From Epiperipatus broadwayi (Eukaryota; Onychophora; Udeonychophora; Euonychophora; Peripatidae), in contig JAQFVV010000031.1 of the NCBI GenBank assembly GCA_028023455.1, positions 5,810,926 through 5,874,925 on the forward strand: a stretch of DNA of 64,000 bases, written 5' to 3'. The position numbers and the translations under genes were made by a program. The notes under the pieces are model-generated. The model made no database searches and was not told where the DNA came from. It saw only the letters and a list, made by a program, of their open reading frames with translations. Positions 25,290-36,749 of this stretch are shown here, in pieces. How positions within the stretch are numbered: the first letter of the stretch is position 1; the number at the start of each line of letters is the position of its first letter.

Positions 25290-25435
25290 TTTTCAACATG
25301 TGTGTGATCAGGTGGGTCAGCAATATGAGATGGCACTGAGAATAGTGGGTCGGATGAATGTCTGAGTTTGAATCCCATATATATTCCATATATAAATGCA
25401 GGATTAAGCATGTACAATGTATTAAGTTCAATAAC

Positions 25436-26213
25436 TGTAACCTAACTACACTCTTATATAAAAACTAAACTATGGCGTAACCAATATGAATAGAAATATA
25501 TCATCTTTCTACCAAAGACAACTTTCACTCAAAACCACTATTTAACCATCAATGCTATTTTTCATTTCAGACTTGAAGTGTTTGTATCAAGTAAAGTTAA
25601 TACATTCTATTTACTTATTTTGGAAAGAAATACTCTTATAATATTTACCATTGCTATTACCAGTTCTCCACTTTACAACAGCTACTAAAATTTTACTATT
25701 TCTATTGTGTGAGATAAGGCATTTTATGACAAACTTCGCTTCTGTGTTAGGAAATGAGATGCCTAAATTAGTCTGCATTGACATATAATCTTTGGCAGCT
25801 ATAACTCCTTTCTCATTTAAAAATAATTCCAATCTGGCTCATTAGTACTTGCACTGCCTTAAGCAAAGCTTGTAATTAAGGACTGCCAGACTACTTCATG
25901 CTTCTTAATTTTTGAGTGTTTGAAGTTAAACAGTGAAATGGAGTCCAAAATGATATGCATATAATTAAGGATGAAAATATTATTATACAAACACATCCAT
26001 TTTCACAGTTAATATGTCCAGAATCATGAGAAATCTATAGTGATTAGGCTATAAAGGAGTGATGTGACTGTAGAAAATAAAAAGGACAAAAAGACTTTAT
26101 TGAAAACAGCACCTACTTTTTGTTGAACCAATATTTTATTCTACAATGCAGCAGAAGTTCTTAATTAGACACAATTTATTTTTTTTTCATTTCATATCTA
26201 AAGACAATTTCAT
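25436..26213. other. AT-rich non-coding sequence
   Basis: A minus-strand frame at 25611-25832 has no recognisable motif. Nothing else seen. Confidence 0.4.
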
Positions 26214-26215
26214 TA

Positions 26216-26446
26216 AACAAAGCAAAACTCTCCATACAGTAGTGCCACCCTGTGCCAACCAGAGTAATCAATGAATGCCAGAAAGCTTGTGCATAAAATT
26301 CCTATCTAATGCCTACTCATCCAATATCCCCAGATTAGTTTCTGGCTTGTGGCCATCATCAGTGAGGAGCTTTGGATCTGCTGACATTCATTGGTTACTC
26401 TGGTTGGCACAGGGTGGCACTACTGTATGGAAAGTTTTGCTTTGTT
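26216..26446. mobile_element. MITE with ~61-bp terminal inverted repeats, TA-flanked
   Basis: The left terminus, AACAAAGCAAAACT followed by CATACAGTAGTGCCACC and CCAACCAGAGTAA, is repeated inverted at 26386-26446 with a few mismatches. TA dinucleotides flank both ends (26214-26215 and 26447-26448), the target duplication of Tc1/mariner-type transposons. The 110-bp interior has no coding capacity, so it would need a transposase from elsewhere. A near-identical 17-bp direct repeat, gacaatttca(t/c)taaaca, also occurs at 26203 and 26486, but it is offset from the right end. Confidence 0.85.
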
Positions 26447-26502
26447 TATAAACAATTATGTATGAGAGATAGTGATCATGTGATTGACAATTTCACTAAA
26501 CA

Positions 26503-28046
26503 CCTGTGTAGCACATCAGTATTCTGAACATAGAACCCAAATTATTAAAAATGTATGTCTGCTAAATTAAATATTTAAACATTAATATTAAATGAATACA
26601 AATATAAAATTATCAAATTGCTTTAATGTTCAGTAAATTATAAACAAATTATGGACACAATCTATGAACTATAGTCTCAAATACTATCATTACACCATTT
26701 CATGAATTATTTAAGACATTATTAGATGGATCATTCTAATGATATTTAAATAAAACTAAAAGGCTATGATCAATCTAGGATTGGTTTTCTTTTATGAAAA
26801 ATGAACATGGTCAATTAAATATGAAACACATCTTGCAAAGATTAATCAATATGTTCATCAATCTAGTAATAAATAAAACATTATGTAAGTTCTAAATGAG
26901 ACTTTGAAATTTGATAAACATATATATGACCCCAAACATTGCATAAAAGAAACCAGTAAAATATCAACAATATGTTGTCAAAACAACCAAACCTCAGATA
27001 ATAAAGAGAAATACATTTATTATCATAGTTTATGAACGGAAATACATCATAAAAGACAGCCGATGCCTTAACAGATTGAGATTACAACTTTATAGATATT
27101 TTAAATAACTCCATTCAACAGGCCAGGATCATTTTAGAGTTTTTTCAAACTAACTAATGTTTAATGCTTCAACTGTAAGTGTACATAGATAATTGATTAA
27201 CCTATATAACGTTAATATGTCTTACTCAATGGCTGATATGTCAGATTGATGATATCCTATTGGCTTATTTTAAGTTTTTATTGGAGTCTTGTGATTGCAT
27301 ATAATAAAAGTTTGATATGTGCACTTAAGGTATTATAAATACATATGTATACAATTAAATATGTTAAAGCTAAATGTAAATATTTTTAAGTAATCAAACT
27401 TATGCGCTCTACTCATATCAATCCACCAATATTATTATCAACCTAAATAGTATATGTAAAATGATTATTTACATATATTTTTTCTGATGTTATAAAGATA
27501 TTAGTATGACACTTATTGTTAATTTACATTAAACTTCCCAATTAGACTCTCTATAAAAAAAATTGTTCAATGGGCAACAAAATATAAATCTTCATGTTCC
27601 CAAAATTAATTTCTATTTAAAAAAAATATAATCTTTTTGCGGGTCCTATTTTTCATTTTTTGTCCCTCCCCAGTTTAAAAAGGAAAAAGGGTGGAGGGGT
27701 CCTACCCCCCATGGTATATATATATATATATTCAAATTTGCATATATTGGTTCACATGTCTAATGAAGTGGTTTCTTTCTTCCTCATAATCTAAGACTAA
27801 CTGCACTTTTGGTGAAATGCATTCAACCTTGGTTTATAAATAAGAAGAAAACGTTTCATTATGCAGACAATGAAAAGAAAAATCAACACATATATATGTG
27901 TGTAATTCTAAAGCATTCATTAACTTTGAGTTCAGATGAAAAGGTTTAAAGTAGTAAATATAAACTAATGAATTGCACTGAGTTGACTTTCTTCAAAACA
28001 TTGTCAGAATCATAATGCGGAATAACAATATGCAGTACATATTATC
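26503..28046. other. AT-rich non-coding sequence
   Basis: 27640-27715 is an unusually C/G-rich patch with GGGTCCTATTTTT and GGGGTCCTACCCCCC, ending at a short TA tract (27716-27731). No gene recognised. Confidence 0.4.
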
Positions 28047-29480
28047 TTATATAATTGATACAATATTTAAATAAGAAACACTATGTCTAGGTATTCCATT
28101 TTTTGAGCAATGGAACACATGAGTCCTTTTAGTTGATGGAATGTGGATTCTTTGCAATTTCCCAAGCCTCTTTGTACTCTCTTTTCCTATTGTCTTTTTC
28201 CAAGCATATTGTTTTAGCACTTGATGGAGAAAATACGTGACCTGTGACACATTCTTGAAGCAGAAAGATGGGTCAGTATTAACTTTTTGTTTAGTTCTAT
28301 TGTTCAAATATGTGTGTTGGGCAATTCTTATAGTTCTATTTGGATGAGCTTCCCCATAAGAAACAGAACTGCAGGAAAAGTTAGTATTTGAAATTTTATA
28401 GACCACTTGTGGGTACATGATCCACAGGTACCTTGTATATAGTCTTGTTCAACAAATTATTAAGAGAAGGCATCAATTTAATGATAAACCTGTACATGTT
28501 GGTGAAAATTTTCCTAAGGTTATTTGCAACATCTGGAACATAAGGAAGACTTTTTCACACTTTATGCATATTTTAATTTTTAATTTTATTTATATTAGTG
28601 TAAAATTTCCAGACTGTTTTAATAAGTGTGTAATGATTATAACAAAGCCATATTAGATCATTAATATATGCATCTATATTGTTTTTCTATCTGCTTCATA
28701 CCTGCATATACTTTGGTTCTATATAAAAAAAACATTTAAAATGGCCAGTTTGTGTTCTATTTATATGTTTGTTAGAGGATAAATGACTCCTCTTATTTGT
28801 AAAAAGTTTTAGCTTCATTTTAAAAAGAATCTCTTTTTTTTTTATTCTGGATACACAAGCCCAAAAATTCTATCACATGATTGATATATTCTACTTCAAT
28901 AATCCATTCCATAGGTGATGCATTTTTTAGCTCTGGCCATGTATTATTGATTTGATCATCTGCAGTACATATAAACATGTCATTTTTGCATAAAAATAAT
29001 ATTAAATGAAGGGGATAAATATTTAAACAAGATATTATTTTCAATGTTAGATAGAACAATGCTACAAACAATAAAACATAGTGGTAACCCATTGATCAAC
29101 TGCTCTCCTTTTTATAAAATTTATCATTGGCTATAGTTACAATCTCCCTATCAGTCCATTTTAAGACGTTTATTATAAAGTCTTTTTTATATTAATTATA
29201 GTTAATTTGATGTAATATGTCTTGAATGATGCTAATTGATAGATCATGAAGCACTGAAGCATATGTTTCTTTTATATCTAATAAGGCTAGCTTGTAGTTC
29301 TTGTTATTTTTTTATTTTTTTAATTTTATCCACACACTCAAAAGATGATGTGATTGTATATGTACCAAATTAAATGTCTTTTATCAAATATATCAGTGAT
29401 AAAGTGTGACTTTTTAAAGAACGGAAGCATACTTCTTTTTTTTAATAATGCTTTTATTTCACTTGCCACAACAATTTTTA
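28047..29480 (-). pseudogene. Penelope-like element family A: RT and GIY-YIG remnant
   Basis: Reading down the minus strand: RT motif A as LALLDIKETYASVLHD (about 29295-29245), then FIINVLKW and NDKFYK, matching the PLE segment before motif B. Then LCKNDMFICTADD (28980-28940), EWIIEVE and INHVIEFLGLCIQ (28905-28855), matching motif C and the E-E--I-FLDL-I block. Next a degraded linker (about 28650-28430), then VVYKI, a CSS spacer, SYGEAHPNRTIRIAQHTYL (28400-28300), the GIY-YIG nuclease with its downstream Arg and His. YVDD is not intact and YIG has become SYG. Frameshifts and stops are present, so it is dead. It is more diverged than families B-D. Confidence 0.75.
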
Positions 29481-29495
29481 TTTAATAATGCCTTA

Positions 29496-29500
<5 letters not shown>

Positions 29501-29537
<37 letters not shown>

Positions 29538-29538
29538 A

Positions 29539-29577
<39 letters not shown>
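29501..29577. repeat. Interrupted (TA)n tract
   Basis: Two long TA runs separated by short ATTA interruptions. It lies between PLE family A and the outer end of the family B palindrome. Confidence 0.9.
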
Positions 29578-29581
<4 letters not shown>

Positions 29582-29584
<3 letters not shown>

Positions 29585-29978
29585 CAAATCAATATATATA
29601 TATCAAAATACAGTACAATTTATATAAATTATATTCTTTTAGAAGTACTTTCGACTATACACGTTGTAGTCTTTATCAACTATATAACGTTGAATAATCA
29701 AAACGAGACAACCCTTAACAATAGTTCTGTTATCTTAACATTTGATGACTGGCGATTCATTAACATTTGACGATTTCTTGAAATCAACATAGCCTCTTTT
29801 ATTTTACGTTTATTATGACAACGTTCAATTTGAATAATTTTCATATTTTTATAATCAAATTTAAATCCATATTGACAAGATTTATTATGATCAAATATAA
29901 CAGATGATGAAGGTTTATTTACATCTGTTCCATATTGATTCTCTTTTTGAATTCTATTATATAAAAGCATATGTTCTT
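29582..29978 (-). pseudogene. PLE family B, short palindrome, left arm
   Basis: Minus-strand 3' end of a PLE. The frame reads MLLYNRIQKENQYG, NKPSSSVIFDH, CQYGFKFDYKNMKIIQIE and RNRQMLMNRQSSN, the stretch C-terminal to the GIY-YIG core. The YIG core itself is deleted. The outer end, TATACAAATCAATATATATA, is the same as that of the longer palindrome at 52330. It lacks about 30 bp present at 52465-52495. Confidence 0.85.
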
Positions 29979-30258
29979 TCTATGTTGATTTCAAGAAATC
30001 GTCAAATGTTAATGAATCGCCAGTCATCAAATGTTAAGATAACAGAATTGTGGAAAATCTGAATTGAACTATGGGTATTGTTAAGGGTTGTCTTGTTTTG
30101 ATTATTCAACATTATATAGTTGATAAAGACTACAAAGTGTATAGTCGAAAGTACTTCTAAAAGAATATAATTTATATAAATTGTACTGTATTTTGATATA
30201 TATATATTGATTTGTATATTACATATATTGTGAAACGAATACAGATATCAAACTTTAT
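29979..30258 (+). pseudogene. PLE family B, short palindrome, right arm
   Basis: Plus-strand inverted partner of the left arm, from LISRNRQMLMNRQSSN through the stop and the 3' tail (GTATAGTCGAAAGTACTTC, then TGAAACGAATACAG). It ends at TTTATTTATTA exactly as at 53762. It joins the left arm at about 29978 with the intervening nuclease sequence missing. Confidence 0.85.
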
Positions 30259-30277
30259 TTATTATATATATATATAT

Positions 30278-30456
30278 AAGACATATTTTATGGGTTTATC
30301 CATGTTAAAAAATTTAAATATTGATATACCGATGTTTCGACTCGATCACACAAGTAACCTTTCATCACCCAGTGGATGACTTGTGTGATCAAGTCGAAAT
30401 GTTGGTATATCAATATTTAAATTTTTTAACATGGATGAACCCACAAAATATGTCTT
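30278..30456. repeat. Hairpin element, ~80-bp arms
   Basis: The left arm, AGACATATTTTATGGGTT through ATTGATATACCGATG and CGATCACACAAGT (30278-30358), is repeated inverted at 30378-30456 with about 20 bp between. No coding capacity. A degenerate single-arm match (CATCACC-AG, TTGTGTGA-CAAG) occurs at 46669-46715, so this belongs to a dispersed family. It directly follows the family B tail and an (AT)n tract. Confidence 0.85.
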
Positions 30457-30540
30457 TTATATAGCCAACATGTGAAAATCTTCATATCAACTTATACATA
30501 TACAAAACTCTCTTATCTGTAAATAAAAAAAATATATTAT

Positions 30541-30720
30541 CAATATATTTTTATCTTCCAAATCCTTTTAACATTCTAAAAAAGTTTTAACTGTAAATTA
30601 GATTTTAGCATTGTTTGAACTTCTTATAATCAATGACAATGTGTTAGTCTAATTTATTCTTTCTATATATAAAAACAATTCAACTATTCAGAAAAAAAAC
30701 TGAAAGTCAACAGTAATCCC
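30541..30720 (+). repeat. Direct repeat, copy 1
   Basis: TTCCAAATCCTTTTAACAT, AAAAGTTTTAACTGTAAATT, TTAGCATTGTTTGAA and AAAAACAATTCAAC all recur in order at 30810-31050. Confidence 0.8.
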
Positions 30721-30799
30721 ATACCAAAAAATAATGAATTTGAATTGCTCATTCTAATCAGACTGTGATTAGTTTAAATATAGGTAATACATTATGAAT

Positions 30800-31075
30800 A
30801 TATATTTTACTTTCCAAATCCTTTTAACATAAAGATATTGTTTGCATATTATAAATGTCAAGGTACATTAGATACAGGTCAAAACCTGTCTTAAAATTAT
30901 TTACATATAATTCCTTTGCAATGAATAAATAATTACAACTTTGCAAAAGTTTTAACTGTAAATTAGAACTTAGCATTGTTTGAATTTCTTATAATCAATA
31001 AGAATGCATTAATCAAATTCATTCTTTACATATATAAAAACAATTCAACAAATGGTAAACAAATTGAAAGTGAAT
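30800..31075 (+). repeat. Direct repeat, copy 2
   Basis: Same blocks as copy 1, but about 110 bp (30836-30945) separates the first from the second. That stretch is therefore an insertion in copy 2 or a deletion in copy 1. Confidence 0.8.
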
Positions 31076-31151
31076 TTTTGAAATAGAATTTTAATTAAAG
31101 CTCTTGAAAATTTTAGTGAATTTTTCTATGGAAGCACTCATTCCATTCAAT

Positions 31152-31290
31152 ATATGGTTGTTTTGTCCCTGATATATATATATAATACCCTTTATAAAGG
31201 TATTACATGTAATACCTTTATAAATATATGGTTGTTTTGTCCCTGATATATATATATAAATAATACCCTTTATAAAGGTATTACATGTAA
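31152..31290 (+). repeat. Tandem duplication of a ~75-88-bp unit
   Basis: Two units begin ATATATGGTTGTTTTGTCCC, run through a short AT tract and end in TACCCTTTATAAAGGTATTA, itself a palindrome. They abut the outer 3' end of the left family C PLE. Confidence 0.85.
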
Positions 31291-33590
31291 TATATAAACA
31301 AACAATTTAACGGTAAAAAATATTATATTTTAAATTCTTTAGTAGCACTTTCAATTATATAATAATCCTTGTCAGCTTTAGATGAATTTGAAATTTTAAT
31401 GTTACATAAATTTACTTAAACTGTGTATGGCTGTATTAGCAATCTGTCTATTAATAACATTATCTTTATATTTATCTAATAAAATTACCTCTTTAATTTT
31501 CCTCTTTTTATGATTCCTTTCTTCCATGAATATTTTTATTTCATTAATATTAAATGTAAACCTATAATTACAAGTCTTTTCATTGTTAAAGAATACTGAA
31601 GCTGTAGTAAATTGACTATTTACATTTTTTTTAATCTGATTATATAATAACTGATGCTCCTTTAATCTTTTTTCCACAGAACATCTTGATTCACCGATAT
31701 ATACTTTTGTATTACTTCTTTGCATTTTAGAAATTATTCTCTTAGAATTATTAATCAGTTGATTAACATTCAGAGGACTACAAAATGAATTATTATACTT
31801 TTCTTTAAATATATTCTTAATTAATTTAGATTGCATGTTATTTAAAAATGGCATAGATATCCATTTTTTATTATCAAAGGAAACATTGCAAACCCACTTG
31901 TTTTTATTGTAACCAACCTTTGAAAGTTCATTAGCCAATTGTTCAATATTTAAAATTTTATCAATCCTATATTTACATAATTTATCATTGCAATGCAAAA
32001 AACGATTTCAGACCTGCCATTTTATGTATCATTGAAACTGGAACATGTGATTTAAAATGAATAAATCCTCTTAGGTTTAAAAATTAATTTATTATTGAAA
32101 TCAGTAGCATCTTTATATATTTGCAAATCCAAAATGTTATTTTTCCATTTTGTTCATTCTCAATAGTCCATTATAAATTATTTAAATTATTCAGTTTATA
32201 TAAGAAAACATCAATAATGTCTTGAGGATCACAAACAAAAACATCATCAACATATCTAGTATAAATTTTAATAACTTCAAAATTATAAAAATCAAATATA
32301 ATATCTTCATATTTTGATAATGAAAAATTACAAATTTGTGCAACAGTAGGTAATCCCATTGACCATCCTTTACCCATTTTATAAAATTTATTATTATATG
32401 TTGCAATAATATTATCACTTATGAATTTTAATGATTCAATAACAAAATCTATCAAATGTTTATTTGCAGACATATTAATTGTTGCAATTTCAATTAAACT
32501 TATAGATTCAAGATGATCAATTGCCCTATATATTTTTGTTACATCCAATGAAGCCAACAAATCATAATCATTTCTATTTATATGTTTAATCTTATCAACA
32601 AATTCATAAGATTATCCAACTGTATATCTTCCAAAACCCAACATATCTTGTAACAATTTATTATATTTAGCTGTTTTATACATAAATGATCCACCAAAAT
32701 CTATCATCAATAAAAGAGGATTCTCTACTTTTTGAAGTTTAATATTAGCAAATATTCTTGGGCATATAACTGTAGATGGATATATATCATAATATGGACA
32801 ACTATTCATAAAATGACTTTTAGCCTTCTTTAAAATATTATTTATCAATTTCATGTTATTCCTCCATGTTATAACTATCAATAATATTAAATCCCAATTT
32901 ATTCATTTGTGTTTCAATTTTATCATTATATGCATCTTCTTTAATAAAATATATTCTTAAACATTTATCTTCTTTCAAACATATATCTAGCTCAGTCCTT
33001 AGAAGATATTTAAATTCAGAAGCAGCATAATTTCATGATCAAACTTATTTATTATTTTTTATTTTATGTTTAGAAATATCCTTAATTATATTACCACAAT
33101 ATTGTAAGTTCATATTATTATCAAAAATATTCTGCACTGATGCAATAAATCCTTATTATAATCTTTTATACACTGCCTACTGGAACCATATTGTAAAACA
33201 TATTTTTGTGTAAAACTATTTTTTTCATCTGGTACATTCAAGTAATTATCATCACCATAACTATTTGGATCATAACAATTATATAAAAAGTTAATTTTCT
33301 TATCAAATTTCTTAATACAGTTTTGTCAACGTTTTTTAAATCCATCTTGACAATGTATATAAAATTTATTACATTGATCCCATTCATTCATATCTATCAA
33401 ATGTTCAATAGTCATTAATTATTTTTAATGTCATAAATTTCTTTTTTACATTACCTTATTATATTTTTCCAAAATAATTGATTTAATTTTAAACACATTC
33501 TTTGAAGACTAAGCAAAATATATATTTGAAAGTAGAAAAAGATTTAAGTTTTTATTTTTAAAAAGATGCATATAATGATAAAATTTAAAC
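31291..33590 (-). pseudogene. PLE family C, left copy: N-terminus, RT, GIY-YIG
   Basis: The most complete PLE here (about 2.3 kb, minus strand). N-terminal part: about 33420-32890, stops and frameshifts. RT: MLGFGRYTVG then a stop and SYEFVDKIK (32640-32585), motif A LASLDVTKIY (about 32558), motif B GKGWSMGLPTVAQICNF (about 32370-32330), motif C IYTRYVDDVFVC (32270-32230, catalytic YVDD intact). Then ENEQNGKITF and, in the 198-codon frame 31402-31998, the connector and nuclease with YIGESRCSVEKRLKEH (31705-31660). About 27 bp carrying the upstream IIYQI and Cys-Gly-Cys of the nuclease is deleted relative to the right copy, so the nuclease is broken as well. Confidence 0.88.
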
Positions 33591-33607
33591 ACGAATAAAT
33601 TGTGATT

Positions 33608-35275
33608 AATATTCTTGATAGTTATAACATGGAGGGACAGCATATGAAATTTATAAATAATATTTAAAAAAAGGCTAAAAGTCATTTTATGAATAGTTGT
33701 ACATACTATGATATATATTCATTGATGGCTATATACCCAAGAATATTTGCTGATATTAAACATCAAATAGTAGAGAGTCCTTTTAGATTGATGATAGAAT
33801 TTGGTGGATCATTTATGTATAAAATAGCTAAATATATTGGTAAATTTTTACAAGATATGTTAGGTTTTGGAAGATATACAGTTGCATATTCTTATGAATT
33901 TGTTGATAGGATTAAAAATATAAAAATAAATGATAATGATTTGTTGGCTTCATTGGATGTAATGGAATTATATGGATCAATTGATCATCTTAAATCTATA
34001 TGTTTAATTGAAAATGCACTAATTAATATGTCTGTAAATAAACATTTAATAGATTTGGTTATTGAATCACTAAAATTTATAAGTGATAATATTATTGCAA
34101 TATATAATAATAAATTTAGATAAATTTCATAAAGGGCCAGTGTGATTACCTATCGATGCAGCAATTTGTAATTTTATATTATCAAAATATAAAGATATTA
34201 TATTTAATCTGTATAATGTTGAAACTATTAAAATCTATACTAGATACATTAATGATGTTTTTGTTTGTGGTCCTCAAGACATTATTGATGTTCTCTTATA
34301 TAAACTGAATAATTTAAATAATTTAATATGGACTATTGAGGATGAACAAAATGGAAAAATAAAAATTTTTGATATACAACTATATAGAAATGCAACTGAT
34401 TTAAAATATAAATTAATTTTTAAACCTACTGAAGAAGGAGGATATATTTATTTTAAATCACATGTTTTAATGATACATAAAATGGTAGGACTGAAATCGT
34501 TTTTGCATCACAAGGATAAATTATGTAAATATAAGAGTGATAAAATTTTAAATATTGAACTCTTTGCTAATGAACTTTTAAAAATTGGTTATGATAAAAT
34601 CCAAATTTTATGTACAGTAAATTCATTTAATAATAAGAAAAGGGTTAGAAATATTACCTTAGATAGTAAAAAATGGATATCTATGCCATTTGTAGTAACA
34701 TGCAATCTAAATTAATTAAGAATATATTTAAAGAAAAGTATAATAATTCATTTTGTAGTCCTCTGAATGTTAATCAACTGATTAATAATTCTAAGATTAT
34801 AATTCCTAAATTGCAAAGAAGTAATATAATTTATCAAATTTGATGTGGATGTAATAAATTATATATTGGTGAATTGAGATGTTCTGTGGGAAAAAGATTA
34901 AAAGAGCATCAGTTATTATATAATCAGATTCAAAATAATGTAAATAGTCAATTTAATACAACTTTAGTATTCTTTGACAATGAAAAGACTTGTAATTATA
35001 GGTTTACATTTAATATTAATGAAATAAAAAATATTAATAGAAGAAAGGAATCATAAAAAGAAGAAAATTAAAGAGGCAAATTTAATAGATAAATATAAAG
35101 ATAATGTTATTAATAATAAGTTGCAAATAAGGCCATACACAGTCTATGGAAATTTAGGTAGCATTAAAATTTGAAATTCATTTAAAGCTGAGGAGAATTA
35201 CGATGTGATTGAAAGTGCTACTAAATAATTTAAAATATAATATTTTTTACTGTTAAATTGTTTGTTTATATTATA
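33608..35275 (+). pseudogene. PLE family C, right copy: RT and GIY-YIG, inverted partner
   Basis: Plus-strand copy, 5'-truncated, starting at GATAGTTATAACATGGAGG, the point matching 32880 in the left copy. RT part is open at 33689-34123 (FGRYTVAYSYEFVDRIK, motif A LASLDVMELY). Near 34130 motif B is frameshifted. Motif C reads YTRYINDVFVC (about 34240), so the first catalytic Asp of YVDD is Asn. Further open pieces are 34470-34715 and 34874-35056. The nuclease keeps IIYQI, a TGA in place of the next codon, CGCNKLYIGELRCS and KRLKEHQLLYN (34830-34925). The two copies face 5' to 5', with the left copy's N-terminal region between. Confidence 0.88.
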
Positions 35276-35300
35276 TATTATATATATATATATATATATG
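35275..35300. repeat. (TA)n tract at the family C 3' end
   Basis: AT dinucleotides directly following the right PLE tail. Confidence 0.85.
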
Positions 35301-35351
35301 ATAAACAAAACAAGTTATAAATTTTGTAACTTGCTTCTAGCTTGCATTTTA

Positions 35352-35552
35352 TGATCACTAGATGGAGCTTTGCCAATAGCCCCTGACAAGCTTTGTTTAC
35401 ATAAACGTTGAGAGAAAATAAGAATTCAATATCTCTTTCATTGTCTCCACCTTCAGACCATGGTTTTGAGTCAGTTGGCCCACGTCAGTGAATGGTTGTT
35501 TATGTAAACAAAGCTTGTCAGGAGCTATTGGTAAAGCTCCATCTAATGATCA
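35352..35552. mobile_element. MITE with ~55-bp terminal inverted repeats, TA-flanked
   Basis: TGATCACTAGATGGAGC, GCCAATAG and TGACAAGCTTTGTTTACAT at the left are inverted at 35498-35552 (ATGTAAACAAAGCTTGTCA, CTATTGG, GCTCCATCTAATGATCA). TA lies at both ends (35350-35351, 35553-35554). The interior of about 90 bp is non-coding. Its terminus differs from that of the 26.2-kb MITE, so it is a second family. Confidence 0.85.
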
Positions 35553-35554
35553 TA

Positions 35555-36270
35555 TATATACATATGATAATTTAAAGTTTATAAAGGATTTTATAAATGG
35601 TAGAATATTTTAAAGAATGAGGATATTCTGGTTTTTTGATTCTAGTTAAAATCAGTAGCTATGATGTTTCCAAAATAACAGCCAATAAAAACACTTGAAT
35701 TGTAACAATGACAGTATACTATTGTCCTACCCTATATATATATATATATATAACGTATACTAATATAATTAATAAAAAATATAGAGGATAAGCACATTGA
35801 TACGTAAACCGTAGAAATACAAACTAAAAATGAGATCCTTTTTCTTTAACTATAAATATAATTCAACATCTCATGATTATTCTAAAATTAACTAACACAT
35901 ATATATATAGTAGAAGATAAATAATCGAGTTTTTTTTTCAATTGTTCATCTTATAAATCTGCATTTACTTACGAGTACAATATATATCCCAAAATCAGCA
36001 TTTTTTATTATATTTATATCTTTATTCTTATCTGAATTAATAAATTGCTACTAAGCAACTAAACTGCAAAACATGCTTCAACATAAATTGAATATGTTTT
36101 TCTTTTATTTTTCGTACATTATGTAAACATTTGTTTTAATGAAGTTTTCCATCATTATAAAAGATATTCTAATAGCATTATAATATTTTTGTTAAAGCAG
36201 TAAATATTTTTATTGTATTTTTATTCTTTTAATAAATTTTTAACTTTTTATTGGAATATTTTTTATAGTT

Positions 36271-36301
<31 letters not shown>

Positions 36302-36700
36302 TATTTGCATGAAATACATTTTTAACCTGGTTTTTACAAGATATTTTTAAAAAAGCGTTAGTTAATCTAGAATAAACTGTGACTTTAAGAGTTAACATTG
36401 ATTGATGATAACTTTAATGAGAAAGAAGTCTAACTACTGTATGTTTAAATAATGCAAACATACAACATCAAGATCAATGTAAAATTTATTTTTTCTACCT
36501 GCTGAGCTATTTAAAACGATGGAAAACCTAAATATATCAAGTTAACAAACTTAATAAAAAGCAGAAATGACATTGGAATTCTCACCTCTGTTGACTATAT
36601 GACATTTACTATCATTAAAAAGAGATGACAAAAATAACCTAAAGCAAGTTAGATTATTTTTTATAATGTAAAAATTATATGTATATATATAATGGGTGTT
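35555..36700. other. AT-rich non-coding sequence
   Basis: Holds a (TAA)n tract at 36271-36298 and short TA runs near 35738. No gene recognised. Confidence 0.45.
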
Positions 36701-36749
36701 CTGCTTTCTTTGTTAAATTAAATCAACCATGTTTTTTCATTATCATAAA

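Larger units (their letters stand above)
24890..25435 (+). repeat. Repeat X, copy X2
   Basis: Aligns with X3 (42645-43085): CTGCCCATCC, GTACATG-GGGGT, GTCAACATGGGT, CATCATCAGATTTTCAAT and CCTGTCCATTAA occur in the same order upstream of the ribozyme, and GTCAG-CAATATGAGAT downstream. A (TA)n tract of about 90 bp interrupts it just before the ribozyme. Confidence 0.85.

Noticed and set aside
26341-26375. CATCATCAG in the first MITE as a minus-strand ribozyme core
   Set aside because: No GAAA or pairing stems at the required positions.
30278-30456. Calling the 30.3-kb hairpin a hammerhead ribozyme
   Set aside because: Core reads TGGATGA instead of CTGATGA and two bases separate the helix from GAAA, so it does not meet the consensus; kept only as a low-ranked finding.
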